Shown in pieces: positions 16,258 to 28,894 of a stretch of 64,000 nt of DNA. The first letter of the stretch is position 1; every line of letters starts with the position of its first letter. Under the pieces are notes generated by a model. That model saw nothing but the letters and a program-made list of their open reading frames with translations. It was not told the DNA's origin and did no database searches. Origin of the DNA: Paralichthys olivaceus (Eukaryota; Chordata; Actinopteri; Pleuronectiformes; Paralichthyidae); contig NC_091096.1 of the NCBI RefSeq assembly GCF_024713975.1, forward strand, positions 20,620,458 to 20,684,457, read 5' to 3'. The translations under genes were made by a program, and so were the position numbers.

Positions 16258-19200
16258 TATATACAACATGGGAAATATCACACGGGGAACAAATTAAATA
16301 CGTATTTTGAGTTATTCCAGGAGAATTTTGAATGATAAGTCATGGTTCTGAAAGTGCTAGACTCTTCCCTTTTTATTTTGTATAAACATTACCACCCTTG
16401 GCATGTTGGGATATGCAGTGAGGCTCGGTGCCATGGTGTTGTGATTATATATGCTGAAACACAGCGTTTCCTGCGAATCCCTCTAGATTTCACTCTCCCA
16501 CTGTAGATGAAAACACTGTCTCCTTTAATGAATATTTAAAACAAAACATTTCTTTTATCTTTCCATTTCTAGTCCCATTGCCCTTGACACAGCAGAGGCT
16601 CCCTTTTTCTATCACAAATGCATTCTCCACCCTGCAGGTCCAAGGACACGCTGTTTAATTGTAATTATTGCAGGGTGTTTGTTCAATTTCCTCTTTCTGT
16701 GATGTAATTCTTCTAATTTCTTTAGGATCTTGGTTTGGAGGGCACCTCGCTCAATGACATCTTGTACAAAAACGCTGCCTTCCTCAACCTAGTGGACCCC
16801 ATCTCCCACGAGCTGCTGCTTAGCCTGGCTCGAGAGATGCAGTGTCCTAAGAAGGTCAGTTTTTTACTGCGAAAATCAAGCTCAATGTTGGTACTCTGAA
16901 AAAGAAAGCGATCTTCCCTAAAAATATTCCCCTGATGGTCTCCTTTTGTTGAGCAATCTTAGATCAATGACAATCTAATCTGAGGATGTTATCGACTTAC
17001 ATTTCTACAGATAGAGGGTTGAAAGCAATCCTGCAGACACGTGCTGCTTTTGAGGAGCTACAAATAGGAACAGCTGTTAAGTCCTGGAGAGCTGTGCTCA
17101 ATGCTGTTTGTTTCCTCATTTTGGAATCTCACACCTGAAAACTCATGAAACTGGAGTAACCTATAATATATGAAATATAAGTGGTCACCCTCAAGGAATG
17201 AACAGAATAAGTATGTTAAATAAAAAAGTTCTTCATGCAAAGAGAAAAATTCATAGCTCGGTATGTCTCAACCTGCAGCAGCGAATATTTAAGTATTTTG
17301 AGATAGTCATTCAGAACCAGCAGCCACAATATGGTTAATAAATAGAAATTACCAATGTTTACCAGTGTCTCTGTTGAATCTCACTGCTCCTGTGTACTTC
17401 CTGTGTTTCCCACCCTAATGCACACTGCATGAGATTAGATTTTCTTGCTCCAGCAGGGCAGCTAAATTGTGTTTTCTTCAGCCGTGGCTCAAGGTGTCTT
17501 GAATTGTAACAAACCTCTTCTGTTGTTTTCATGTGAAAGATATTACAGAAAGGAAACTTTGTTTAAAGCCTGGATGAGCTGAAATAATGAATTGTTTTTG
17601 AAGTTTTTCCCGCACACACACAAGCAGAAAATCTAATCTCTGCTTCGCCACTGTCAGTGGTTTTGTGCCATTCTAAACACTCTCCCCACTCTCTTCTACA
17701 GGATGCGGACACCATTAAGTCCTCTGACAAGATCTGCAGGCAGCTGATCTACCACCTGACCCCGCACTCAAAGTGGCTGAGGCAGAGCATGTCCAGACAG
17801 AAATCCCAGGCCTGGTAAGCCCCTCTGTCCAGACACCCAGTCTGTAATAAATCGGCAGCTCTGCACAACAGAGAGCGCAGCTCTGCTCCATGTCGAGCCG
17901 TAGAGATTTCCATCTTTGTAGCTGACATTGTGCTAGGGCAGAGCCGGCCACAGGCTGACCTGACGGGAGCGCCATGGTAACCGCAGCTGTCAGTCATCCC
18001 TCTTTTAAGTGTTCACGTCCAGGCAGTGGATGTGCATTGCCACTGGCCTTCCATTCTCTTCAAAAGTGGCACTGCAGCAAATTTGTCCATCTGCTCGCTG
18101 GAGAAAAGCAGGGAGGGTGATGATAAAATGTAAATGTCCTCATCTTGATCAAAGACTGAATTGCTTTTGATGTGCAAATGATGACTACAGATTTATCTTG
18201 TGTACAAATAGTTTTTTTGTATGCCAAGGTGGTGCTTGGTAATCTATTCATGAACAGAACCAGGCGAGCTTTCTCGTGTAATTGAGTATTCTACAGCAGG
18301 CCAGACGAGCACGTAATGTATTCACTTTCTGGAGATGAACATAATCTAAGGACTGAGAAGGAGACAATGCGAACACAGTGAGATGTGGCAGGTTCATTAT
18401 GAGTTAGTCAGAGGTATCAATTCACAGATCTGAGGAGAAGCGACATCGTATTCACAAGATCCAACCCTTCACCACTGAGGGCTTCGCTGTGATCATGGAC
18501 CTTTAATAAAGCCCCGAAAGAGGAGAGACAGGATTTAACAGACACTGACAGCGTCTCTGGAAATGTGCAGATAAATACGATCGCTAAATTCCTCGCTTGC
18601 AGGGCCTATTTTTTACTTAGTCATGTTGTTGGCTTCATAAACCTGCAAAGAGAGAGAGACAGTCTGACACCAGCTGAGACAGCAGGAGCAACATGAATCA
18701 TTAAAAGAAAAAAGATTTCCACCCCAAAACAGAATATTAATACGGCTGTTGCTATGAGCTCTGACAGCTTCGCCTGCCGTCAGGTTTGTGAACAAAAACC
18801 TGTCAAAGCTGGAAAAGACGAGACAGGGCCAGTCAGCCTCTGACTGTGAATTCACCTCAAAAAATCAATATTGAGAGACACTTTGTCTGGTTTAACAATT
18901 TCATAAAAGCACCTATGTGATTATATCCTGGGTGGACAGTTAGTTTCCTACTTAGTGTTATTAAAGACAGCAGCTGGGCTCAGGTTGTAGTGTATTAAAT
19001 GTTATTGTATGAAGTCTTGTCGGGTGGGGAAGGACAGAGGTTGCTTGTTTAAATTCTGTTCGTGAGATTGATGAAAATATACCACACTTATTCTAAAAAA
19101 ATGCTCAGTGGCAGATCAAGGATTTTTCTAAATCATTGGCCAGAAAGGGGCCACATGTTAAATAGAGGGGAAACATCCATGCACAATTCCTGATTCAGTA

Positions 19201-22200
19201 AGCTGCACATTTATGTCGTTCCTTCTTTGCTGTTAGCTCTACAGTTTTTTGCAAAATCATTACCCCCCCTGGGTGTATGTGAGAACAGAAATTTTAGTGT
19301 TTGAGGCTCTGGAATGTCTCCGGTTTCTCTGGCCAGTCTCCTCGTAAAAACTCTTAAGGATGTCAGAATGAGCCCATTTTAGAAAACTGCAGGAGATCCT
19401 GTGAACTCTCCGGAGATTTCTCTGTTGTTAAATCCTGCTGCGTTGTTCATATGTGAAAGGCAAACTGGAATTCATGTCTGAAAACAGCTATAAAGGGAAA
19501 CTTATTTATCATGAAATAAAAAGCAAGCAAAAGTACTCTCCTATAGCAATTAGAGAACTTTACCATGTTTTTTAAATGTTGCCAACATTAGCCTTCCAAC
19601 TAATGTTAAATAAGTAGCTTCAGCATAGATAAGGGTGGTATCAATCTTCTCTCTAACACTCTGACTCACTAACACACATCTAACACATTGCATTTTCCAT
19701 AATATTTAACATCTCCTTTATCCAACAAGGATTTAATTGTCCACATGAGAACACATGTCATGAAGATCATATTAGCTCCCTTAAACTTCCATCTTTGTTC
19801 AGCTGCAGGCAAACTGCTCTCTTGTGGGCAAAAATGCAGCCGTGTCACCACTGTGAGGTTTCTGTGTTCTCCGTGAGGGAAAACAGCTCAGTCTATTTTA
19901 ATGCCACCGGCTTGTTCATCCCGTCATTATCGAGCATTAGCACTGCACACCCGCCCCTCTAAACACTGAACACACATTTCTGACTGAAATACCACACTGA
20001 ATTAATGTCCTAATCTCCCTAATCCCGTTAATCTGTCTAAATAGTTTATTTGTTTTTTGCTAGAAATGTTTTTTTTTGTTTTATATAATGAAAGAGCTCA
20101 GCAATGGGGTTGATGGAGGCAGTGACCCCATAACTGCTGCCAAGCAGCTCCATCCTAGAGGGTAATTTCATGTGCGTATTGAAAATTGCGGATGCTTCTG
20201 GGATCTTTTTTCTCTTCAATTTTCCCACCACTGTCCTCCTGTTCCATCAGCCTCACTTGACCTCCTAATTGTCCTTTATTCCTTTGTCCTCTGAATGTTT
20301 AGAAACACAAAATAACCATTTGGTTGATTTTCCATTTCAGTGCAACGTATCTGTTTTAGTTTCTGCATTACTCCTCTTTCACCTTTCACTAATATACATT
20401 ATATTGTGCATTGTAGAATACCATGCACATTAAAGCTTCCTCAGGAACATCAATCATTTTTTAAAGATTTTTTTCAGCTATTCCAGGAAAATACAAAGGA
20501 ACCGTCTTTATTGACATGAGCGTTCAATGGTGAGGTTGGATTCCCTACTATCAAGGACAATGCAGTGGTGGGAGTGAGCGCATGATTCCTGCCCACAGTT
20601 TTCACTCTGGCACTCTCCTCTATACGTATGTGATACAGCAGAAAATGAATTGGAAATGAAAGTGAGATGGCAGGGAGCAGATGTGATTAGACCGCTCATC
20701 TCACAGCTCTCTTGTGCAGCCTGCCTTCAGCCATCAGTTGACTGAAATGAATAATGAAGCAAAACTTGAATATAAATGACTGCAACAAGAAAACAAAAAA
20801 ATATGAGCAGGGTAACAACAGCTTCAGGGGGAGCTAAAGAGGAAAATTAAGGGATTTTCATGACTTCTGCCGTTCTACTGTCCACCCACTTGTTAACATA
20901 TGGATTTCATTTCATTGTTTTTTGTTTAAATAGCTTTTCACCTGATCTCATCCGACAAAGGCGAGTATAAATATTTATAAAGGACGAGAGTCATCTGATT
21001 TATGCTGACTGAATTTAAATGCTGCCTCATTATATAAAGTCACTGACACACAGAGACTGATGAGCTGCAGACAGGAGACGCGCTCTGCTTCCTCAAAATT
21101 GAAGTGGGAATACTTTGAATTGAAATTGATTACTTAATTATGTAATGGATATTTATTAGATAATGTAATTGTGAGGATAGTTTGGTAAGCACTCTTACAT
21201 CAATGTGGATGCCATTTGTGTTATTACAGGCTAACAGGTCAATGTCTGTGCAGGGGGGGATTATTTTCTCTCTCTCAGCTGCCTCCAACATCTATTAAGT
21301 GATATGTATCCAATGTGATTTGACTCATTGTGGAGAACACTGCACCGCTGCACCATTTCTTTTTTTAAATCTGTTTTAATCTCTTACCTATAAACTAATT
21401 TTACGGTTTAAACTTGTCAGCGTTCTTATGGGCCGAGAGACAACAAAACAAAAACAATGCTCTCGTTGTCCGTGACGCTCCTGTGTTCTGGTATTAAATT
21501 GATCTTGTGGAAGGATGGAAGAGGCTTCCTGAGAGGACACCTCGACATCAATTTTTCATGCCTGCTGCATTCAAAAGGATGAGGCTGTCTGAAAAGGAGG
21601 GAGTTGTGTGATCAAAACCTATTCACACCTGCAGGGAAGCCTTTGCCAGGCTATTATAGGGCTTCTGTGCCTTTGGTGAGGATGAGGATTCTGTCATAGA
21701 AAAGGTTGCCAGGGCAAAGCAGACGATGGAGAGGTAGAGGACTGTGGCTTACTAGACTGTGAGAAAGTTACAGACAAATGTCTCCATCCGATAGATTCTA
21801 AATGCAACTTGCCTTTTATACCTATTTTTGTATGTTTTTGCAAAAGTACATTTCTGTTCATCAGCCCACGACTTGCTCTTAAAATGCAGTCTCGCATGCT
21901 GCTCACATCTTCAATGTGACCAAAATACACTTTAAAGCATCGCAAGTGACAGGTGCTGCAGTAAATGTCACAGTAAGTCACTGGGCGCCAGAGGATGTTA
22001 TGATTCATCCTGACGCTAGATCAGCTGTACAGGCCACTTCCGTAAAACAGTTCATGTTAATCATGGAGCATCCTCACAGAGCAACCCAGTCACCGCTAAA
22101 TGGGACTGACTGTAAGCAAAATTGCAAAGAAGTGTATATAATGAATATATTTTCACATGAAGTGTAAAGTTCAAGAAAGTGTCACAGGAGCATCAGCTAT

Positions 22201-25200
22201 GTTCAAATTTAGCCTCAAATCCTGCTCGTATTGAAAACACAAAACAGCTCATTCAGATGCAGCTAGACCTCAGCTCGGGGGAACTGTGATTTTCTTTACT
22301 TTATAACATTTCTATACAAACCACTACAGTGACAGGTGTATATAATGCACATACTCATCATTTATTTTTAGAATTTTTTTTTTTTTAATTTCTATTCTCT
22401 TGTCTACCTCATTCTGACCTGCCTGCTGCTGTAATAACTGCATTTCAAGGATTCAAGGGTTTATTGTTATATGCACAACAATTACATTTAGCAGTTGCTG
22501 TCATTGTAATGCTTGAGTCCCAGGCTCCCCTCTAGCCATGCTCAGAAATTACACGAGGAAAAAAATTAAATAAAAATAGAATATAAAAAATGAAATAGAA
22601 TATATAAAATAACAATTATTCAAGTAAAATATAGTAAATATACACCTAAGAAAAAGTAGTGCAAATATTATGAGGTGCAGAGAAGACAAATTTCCCCGCT
22701 GTGTGTAGTTTTATCTTATCTTATTAATAACAGAAAATGCTTATATTTTTACGATCTGCATTAGACAATCAACACAATTTAATAACTAATACTAATGCTT
22801 GGCACATGATGATTTAATGTAGAATTCCTTTTGCTGACTTTAACAAATGATAAATATCAGTATGTGATGATGGATCGTCAGTTAATGAGCGTTCATTCAC
22901 AGTTACTTCATGCAGCAATTTATATGATTAGGCAGATCCTTGTATGAAGTGCACTATTGTCTGTAATTGGATCCAGCTAATTGGGTGGCATAAATTAATA
23001 TATGAAAGAACTGTGATGTAAGCATCCTCAACTGATGATTCATTAACTAATCTCATGAAGTCACACTTGTTGTGTATTAATTGCAAGGAGCAGGTCATGG
23101 TACAGCCTTCGTTGATTTATGGTCAGGATTAAGCACATTTTGTATGATTCTTATCTTTTAATGTGTATTTGAATATCGATGAATACATCTAGAAAGTGGT
23201 GAAATTGCATGTTGAATTTTGCAGCTGAACACCCCTCACCTCACCCTCCCCTTCCAAACGTGTAAAAGAACCTGTGGTAGCTTCAGTTGTCATAAAAACT
23301 CAAAAGGTGTTTAGTTTGTCCAGTCTGGACTAATGTGAAAAACATGGCGGCCTCCATAGAGAGGGTCCCCTCGATGTAAATATAAAGTATTTAAATATAA
23401 AGGGCCTTTTCTGGGCTAAAGAAAACAATTTAGATGAAATGAACTAGTGAAAACATCATGCGAATTATTCTACATTAAATATCTGCCAATATCCCTTTCA
23501 CCTAAATCTTACACACTGGACCTTTAAATGATAAAAGATTATGTACTAGGTTTCAAATATGTTTAGGTGTTCACATTCATTTTACACTACCTATATTATG
23601 CTTGGTTTGTGATGTCTCTGTTTGTTGTAGTTCTTGCAGATTAGCAGGCAAACAAAACCACCATGGAACTGACTGTGGACACCTACTGTCTCTGTCTGTA
23701 GTCTGTGAGACAACGTGATGTTTCAGGGGTTATTCTTAACTGGGCGACTTCAGCTTATCTTCAGTTATGGGGTGTAAATAATTCTGAGATATTCCTTCAT
23801 CTCTGTCGTACATCATTTCATTCATTATGGTCTTAAAAAGACTTCAATTTAATTTGTTGGAACCCTGACAAAGAATATATTGTGATCATTTTAATGGAAT
23901 TTGGAAACTATTTACGGTCAGCGGACCCCCATTTGAGAACCACTGATATAAACTACTTATCGTCTTATGGGTCACAGCGGGGCTGGAGCCATTTCCAGCT
24001 GACATTGTGCAAGAGGCGGGGTAAACCCTGGGCAGGTAGAGTATCACAGGGTCAACACACAGAAACAAACAACCTACAGTCACAGCTACGGTCGGTATTA
24101 AACCCCAGTCTGCATGTCTTTGGACTGTGGGAGGAAGTAGGGGTACTTACTGAAAACTAACGCAAATCCAGAATGAAGGACCCTGAACCGGGTTTCAAAC
24201 CAGGAACCTTCCTGCTGTGAGGCAACAGCAACTTCACAGTGATGCAGGGCCACAACTATAGAACCATGGCCCGTTAAAACACATTCAGTGGATAGTGTAG
24301 TTGTGGTGGAAGTGGTGCCAAAATAATTATTCATGCTTTACGGATGTGTTACCAATGATCATACATGTGACAGATTATTTCAGTAAGTGAAGTGGATCAT
24401 GAGAAAAAAGTGAAAGTGCTTCCTTTTTTAAATGCCCTATTTAAAAATCTACATTTCATGATCTGCTTTTCACCAAATTTCTCTGAAATCTGTCATCACA
24501 CTGTGGAGACATCTGCTATCTAGAAAGGAAATTAGCATTTTACATTACTGTGGTCGAGATAATCACTTAGCCTCATTTACTAGTATTTTTCAAATAGCAT
24601 TTCCAAAAATGCATCTTATTTTCCTTCCTGACCTAGAAATATAGAAGCCAGCCTTTATTAAAGTTTGATTGTTTTTCTAAAACACATCTTTTAAGTAGTA
24701 AACTGTCCTGGCTCTATGCTGTAAGGAGCTCCTGGCCATCAGAGCTTTAAGCTGAAGCTGCTGGCTCACTCGGATGTTTTGGCTCCTCTGTTTACATTAG
24801 TAAATCCCCATGCTGCAGTCTCTGTGTCAGCCTTCCGCTCCAAGCCAGCACAGTCACCCGTACTTTATACAACACAGGAAGCACAACATAAAACCAGGGC
24901 CTTGTTCCAGAGTCACAGATAGGAGTATCATTCTAAGATCTGTTTCAGCCCCTCATCTAAAAACTTGTTTGTTTCTAATCGTCATCTAAGTAATCCTCTC
25001 TGTCTATTTGTGTTCCCCAACAGTCTCAAGACCACCCTACAGAAAAAGCTGTCCAGTGATTCTGTTGACTTGTCCGGCATCCCTCTCTCCACTCGTGATG
25101 TCCGCCAAGTCGCCTTCTACCTCCAAAAAAACAGAGACAGTGTGGTGGCTGTGGACATCAGCTTCACTGAGCTCCAGGACGAGAACCTGAGGCTTCTCCT

Positions 25201-25627
25201 GCCTCTTCTTGCCTCACTGCTGAAACTCAGCACCCTGGCTCTCAATGGCAACCGGCTCACCCTGGATATCCTCAAAGACCTCAGCGAGATGCTCAAAGAC
25301 CCCAAGAAGTTCTCCAGCCTGGCCTGGATCGACCTAGGCAACAACGTTGATATTTTCACCATGCCTCAGCCACTTCTGGTGGCGCTGCGCCGCCGCTGTA
25401 GCCTGAAGAGCAGCTTACCGACCATCTACGAGTACACAGAGGGTCAACCCTACTGCTACCACCTGGAAACCTCCATTGAGGAGCCCAGCCACTACGAGGA
25501 GGAAGAGGAGGACGAGGACGAGGCGGAGGACGACGATGAAATGGGGAACAAATTCGTGGTGGAGCCATGGGGTTTGGGGGAGAAGCAGCTCTCCAAAGAA
25601 TTCACCCTCCACTACTGTGAGAGGTGA
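13629..25627 (+). CDS. lrrc75b: Leucine-rich repeat-containing protein 75B
   Basis: Four coding exons, 13629-13916, 16726-16854, 17702-17814 and 25024-25627, with consistent phases, give 377 residues. Shared family blocks include SSDKICRQLIYHLTPHS, VDLSGIPLSTRDV, WIDLGNNVD and SLPTIYE. These match LRRC75B better than LRRC75A, and position next to ggt1 supports this because human LRRC75B neighbours GGT1. Leucine-rich repeats span about residues 217-285, including LALNGNRL. The N-terminus begins MGSRLSRQ, so Gly2 could be myristoylated (inference), and a Gly-rich stretch follows at about residues 32-40. A run of Glu/Asp at residues about 159-173 of exon 4 (333-350 of the protein) makes the protein longer than human LRRC75B (about 315). 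Molecular role is poorly defined; no enzyme motif is visible. Transcribed divergently from ggt1, with the ERV between, and tail-to-tail with ggt5. Confidence 0.93.
13917..16725 (+). other. lrrc75b intron 1
   Basis: 2.8 kb starting GTAAGA and ending TTTAG. It contains a 41-base (TA)n tract at 16214-16254 and nothing else I can name. Confidence 0.8.
16214..16254. repeat. (TA)n microsatellite
   Basis: Pure alternating TA run of about 20 units in lrrc75b intron 1. Confidence 0.9.
19105..19262. repeat. Dispersed repeat, copy B (inverted relative to 12945-13100)
   Basis: Reverse-complement relation to 12945-13100 with shared landmarks GATCAAGGATTTTT, GGGGCCAC, GATTCAGTA and CTGTTAGCT. With copy A it brackets lrrc75b exons 1 to 3. 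Confidence 0.65.
19310..19490. repeat. Dispersed fish-type repeat, related to 44340-44475
   Basis: Carries TATGTGAAAGGCAAACTGGA and, after a gap, CATGTCTGAAAACAGCT. The second copy near 44340-44475, in the asphd2 3' region, has TGTGTGAAAGGCAGTCT and the same CATGTCTGAAAACAGCT. Probably fragments of a nonautonomous DNA element. Confidence 0.55.
22440..22720. repeat. Dispersed repeat fragment (TTTATTGTTATATGCACAAC type)
   Basis: Contains a TTTATTGTTATATGCAC head, CATTGTAATGC, then an A-rich tail with ATAAAATA blocks. It resembles a widespread fish interspersed repeat; class not determined. Confidence 0.45.
23186..23528 (-). mobile_element. TTAA-flanked MITE, copy 1 (one end truncated)
   Basis: Shares long stretches with 32002-32372 (reverse) and 42688-43025: CACCCCTCACCTCACCCT, CTCAAAAGGTGTTTAGTTTG, GAGAGGGTCC and the terminal CTTACACACTGGACCTTTAA. 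The terminal repeat at its left end is missing. Strand label is arbitrary. Confidence 0.75.
23965..24240 (+). repeat. LINE/SINE-tail-like fish repeat, copy 1
   Basis: Contains the common teleost blocks CAGCTGACATTGTGCAAGAG, TGCATGTCTTTGGACTGTGG and AGGAACCTTCCTGCTGTGAG. The same family recurs at 51055-51290. Superfamily not assigned with certainty. Confidence 0.65.
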
Positions 25628-25940
25628 TGGGGTATTTTCTCTGTGAGGCTCTGACAACTGTGGATGACACGTCGTCCCACAGCACAACGTTACTTCCTTC
25701 GCCCTCTCGCCCTCACACCATGAGCCCAGTCCCCCTTTGAGGCACGAGAGAGACCAGTGCCCACATTGTGAACTTCTCGTCCTGACACAGCTCTCAAGCT
25801 ATTCCTAAACCATCTCTCTGAGTTAACCCACACAAGATAGTGACAGTCACAACGACAAACTTACTGTGTTGGTGGATGGTGCTCTTGGGAACAAGGTGCG
25901 GTTTCATTGGAGGGGGGCTGGAAGAGTTAATGAACCGATG

Positions 25941-26013
25941 CTCGCTCTCTCTCTCTTGCTCTCTGTCTCACTCTCTCTCACCCTCTATCTCTATCTCTCT
26001 CTATCTATCTCTG
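25941..26013. repeat. (CT)n/(CTAT)n low-complexity tract
   Basis: Imperfect CTCTCT with CTAT interruptions over about 73 bases in the lrrc75b 3' UTR. Confidence 0.8.
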
Positions 26014-27285
26014 TGATGGTGGCAGCTGAGGAGCCAGTCCCAAGGAGGTGTAGATCAGTCGGTTGGATGGAGGAGCAGCATCCCTGCAGTGGCTGAAGTG
26101 GAAGTTAGTTTGGAAACAGTGGGTCCCTCTGGGTTCTCTACCAGGACTGAGACTATCTCTGGCAGGCAGGGCCTAGCTCCACATTGTGTGTTCTCTGTTA
26201 ATCTCTCAACAAAAGCTATGACACAAGTTCAACAGACTATACAGCCGACGACCTGTCACGTGACGCCGGCAAAACTGCTAGGTCAAGACTTTTTGCGGCT
26301 TTTTCCCCCCCTTTCCAAATGTCCACTTGTGAATGCCCGCGCAGCCCTTGTGTAGATGTAAATGAGGACACAAAACATGGCTCTGTTGTGTTCCCACAGG
26401 CTATTTTTGTGCACTTTTGGTGAACAAAGCAATCTTAGAAGACAACAGGTAGGACTCAACAATGGGTAGCTGTCACTGATTGTTTTTTGTACTTGCCTAA
26501 ATGCTGTTACTCTTTGTAATTATTTAAGTGTTGTAGTCATCACCACAGTGTTTCAGTGCAATTATGACACAACTTCCAGCTGTAATACAGGCCACTGTGT
26601 ATGTGCTGTGCCCAAACTGCCCTTCCTTCTGTCATCCGTCTCCACAAACATGTCTGCATCTCCATTTATTGAACTTCACCGGCCCTGTGTGTGTTATGAG
26701 GCACAGCCATGACTGTTATTTATCGGTTATCGTCCATCTACAGTAGCACATGACGATTAAGTTAGACTGACCGAAACACTGCAATGCACTTTAAGACACT
26801 ATTATTTTTATAGTTTCCCCTACTGCGTGTTCTCTGTTGTTTATTAGCGATATTTACAGAGCAGAAGGTGAAGGCGTACCTCGTTAAGATGAAACGATGA
26901 CCAAACGGCTCAAGGATCATTCACCAGATATATGATAAATGTTTAAGTGTGTGTTCTACGTGTTTGTAAAAGTAAAACGTCTGATTACTGTTGTAATTAT
27001 TTGTGTTATTGATTTGGTGTTTTGTATTTCAGTCCTACTAATTATAATAATGACTCTAATGACTATGAAAGTGTGCCCTGCGGTGACCTGCTGCTGTATG
27101 AGCTCGAGCAGTAAATAAAAAAGGAGGAGGCGGTGGCAGAGTGGAAATCTTTTATGTGGAACGCTTCATCTGAATAATGACCAGCACCGTCCACTTGATT
27201 TGTAATTTATGTTTTAGTGTGTCAACGTCAAACTCTTCCTTGTTGTAGCCTGTGTGTATTCGTCTCATGCCAAACACTGACTGCC

Positions 27286-27291
27286 AATAAA
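27286..27291 (+). terminator. Polyadenylation signal, lrrc75b
   Basis: Canonical AATAAA about 1.66 kb after the stop codon, followed within about 20 bases by a T-rich element (TTTGTTTTATTTTG). Confidence 0.55.
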
Positions 27292-27310
27292 ACTGGTCCA
27301 AAAACAGTGC

Positions 27311-28276
27311 TTTGTTTTATTTTGAAGTGTATTGAGTGGTTTTGACTCCTGGGTCACGAGTAGACCTGCAGCTGCTCACAACCAACACTTTTATTTATGC
27401 AGATTAGTCTGCAAATTGGGCAATAAAGTAAATCAGCTCGAACCGTGCTTTTTGGGATCGGTTGTTGGAGCGTTGTACTGGTTTCGGAGCCAGCGGATCA
27501 TACGTGCTGCTCTGTGCTGTCAGAGAAAATGCCTGAGCTGCCACAGTTTACCTGGAAAAGGCAGGATGGTTATCACATGAGGCTCTACCCATGATCCTCC
27601 TCTGGCAACCTTTTGTTCCTGCTGCCAGACATGGTAATGTGGCATTTTCAACAGGTGGCTCCTTTAAGGTCAGGGCACAGTGTGACTGTCACACCCCCCG
27701 AGGTCCAAATACCATGTGACAGGGCAACAGAGCCCACCCCTAAAATCACCGGGATCTTCATCATCTGACCTTTTCCCTTCAGATTTGATTTGTCGCCCTG
27801 GATTTTGAGGAAAGATAAACAAAACTTGATTTATTGTCTGAATTGAAACTGTGGCTCACCTGGATTTGTGCATCATATATCTTCACAAATTTTCCCCGTT
27901 ACCGCTCTACTGTTTGTGTGAGTCACTATTTGATGCGATTATCTTGCCTCAGCTGCAGCATGCTCTGGCACAAAATGAAAAATTATTTATGAAAAACAGC
28001 CAAGACAAGTCACGCAGACTGTTGGGAATACATTACAGCACAAAGGATTGGCTCTACAGAGCAGATTTCAGCAGACATGGCCTCAGGTTAAAGGGAACTG
28101 ACCAGTGGAACTGGCCAGTGCATCCAAAAAAAGTTTTCATTGGTTTTACTTTACTATAATAAATTTTAATCTTTTTACCTATTTAACTCTTCACATATGT
28201 TCAGTTTTTTTTGTTCCTGCACATATGATTTCCAACACCTGTACTGTGAAAAACATTAAATCCATTTCAGGTACTT
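27311..28276. other. Tail-to-tail spacer between lrrc75b and ggt5
   Basis: No gene recognised. A 102-codon open frame at 27851-28159 has no family resemblance and is probably chance. Confidence 0.55.
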
Positions 28277-28894
28277 TTTATTAATTGAGTGTACTCAGTA
28301 AATTCCATTCAAGAATTATACATAATATGAAATTCATGTGCTCCTATATAATGTATTTAAGTAATATTTCAGTTTTTTGTAAAAGCTTCTGTTCAAAGGA
28401 CAATTATCACATGTGTTGCAGGATGTTTTCATACTAAAAAGCAACTTTTAGGATGTTTTAACAATAAAACTTTATATCAAATGATGTCTGTATAATCAGT
28501 GCTCCAGTACTGAGAGTGAATACCACATGATATGAGATATGAACAAGTTATCAACTTCTTGAGACAGTGAAAAGTAGCATGTATCCCAGATATTAACACT
28601 CAATGTCGAAAATGGCTCAAGAGATAAAAACAGGTACAAATAAGCTGAACACAAGACTTACAGGAGGTCGGCTTCAATCACAGAGGCAGTAGTTTCCATC
28701 ATGTCACAGTAACAGTCAGAGGCTACATGTTTTAACCGCTACATGTAACTGTTAGCGTTCAGCTGAAGACGCCTGTTATTTGGCGCCTCATGGGATAATT
28801 TTCCAGCAGGACAAACACAATCTGTTTGTGGCAGCAGGAAGGTCACCTCAACCTTCAGGCCATCCCACGCAACCCACGTCAATCACTCGCTGTC
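28277..28894 (-). other. ggt5-like 3' UTR (putative)
   Basis: Follows the TGA at 28895-28897. The first AATAAA on the minus strand that I find is at 28282-28277, so the UTR may be about 620 bases. Confidence 0.4.

Larger units (their letters stand above)
17815..25023 (+). other. lrrc75b intron 3
   Basis: 7.2 kb starting GTAAGC and ending CAACAG. It holds several dispersed repeats (19105-19262, 19310-19490, 22440-22720, 23186-23528, 23965-24240), listed separately where clear. No coding potential recognised. Confidence 0.8.
25628..27310 (+). other. lrrc75b 3' UTR
   Basis: Noncoding stretch after the TGA at 25625-25627 with a CT-rich microsatellite (25941-26013). It ends with AATAAA at 27286-27291 in a T-rich downstream context; a second AATAAA lies at 27115-27120. 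The extent is inferred from these signals. Confidence 0.6.

Noticed and set aside
27851..28159. 102-codon open frame between lrrc75b and ggt5
   Set aside because: No similarity I recognise and no splice or promoter context; not enough support for a gene.
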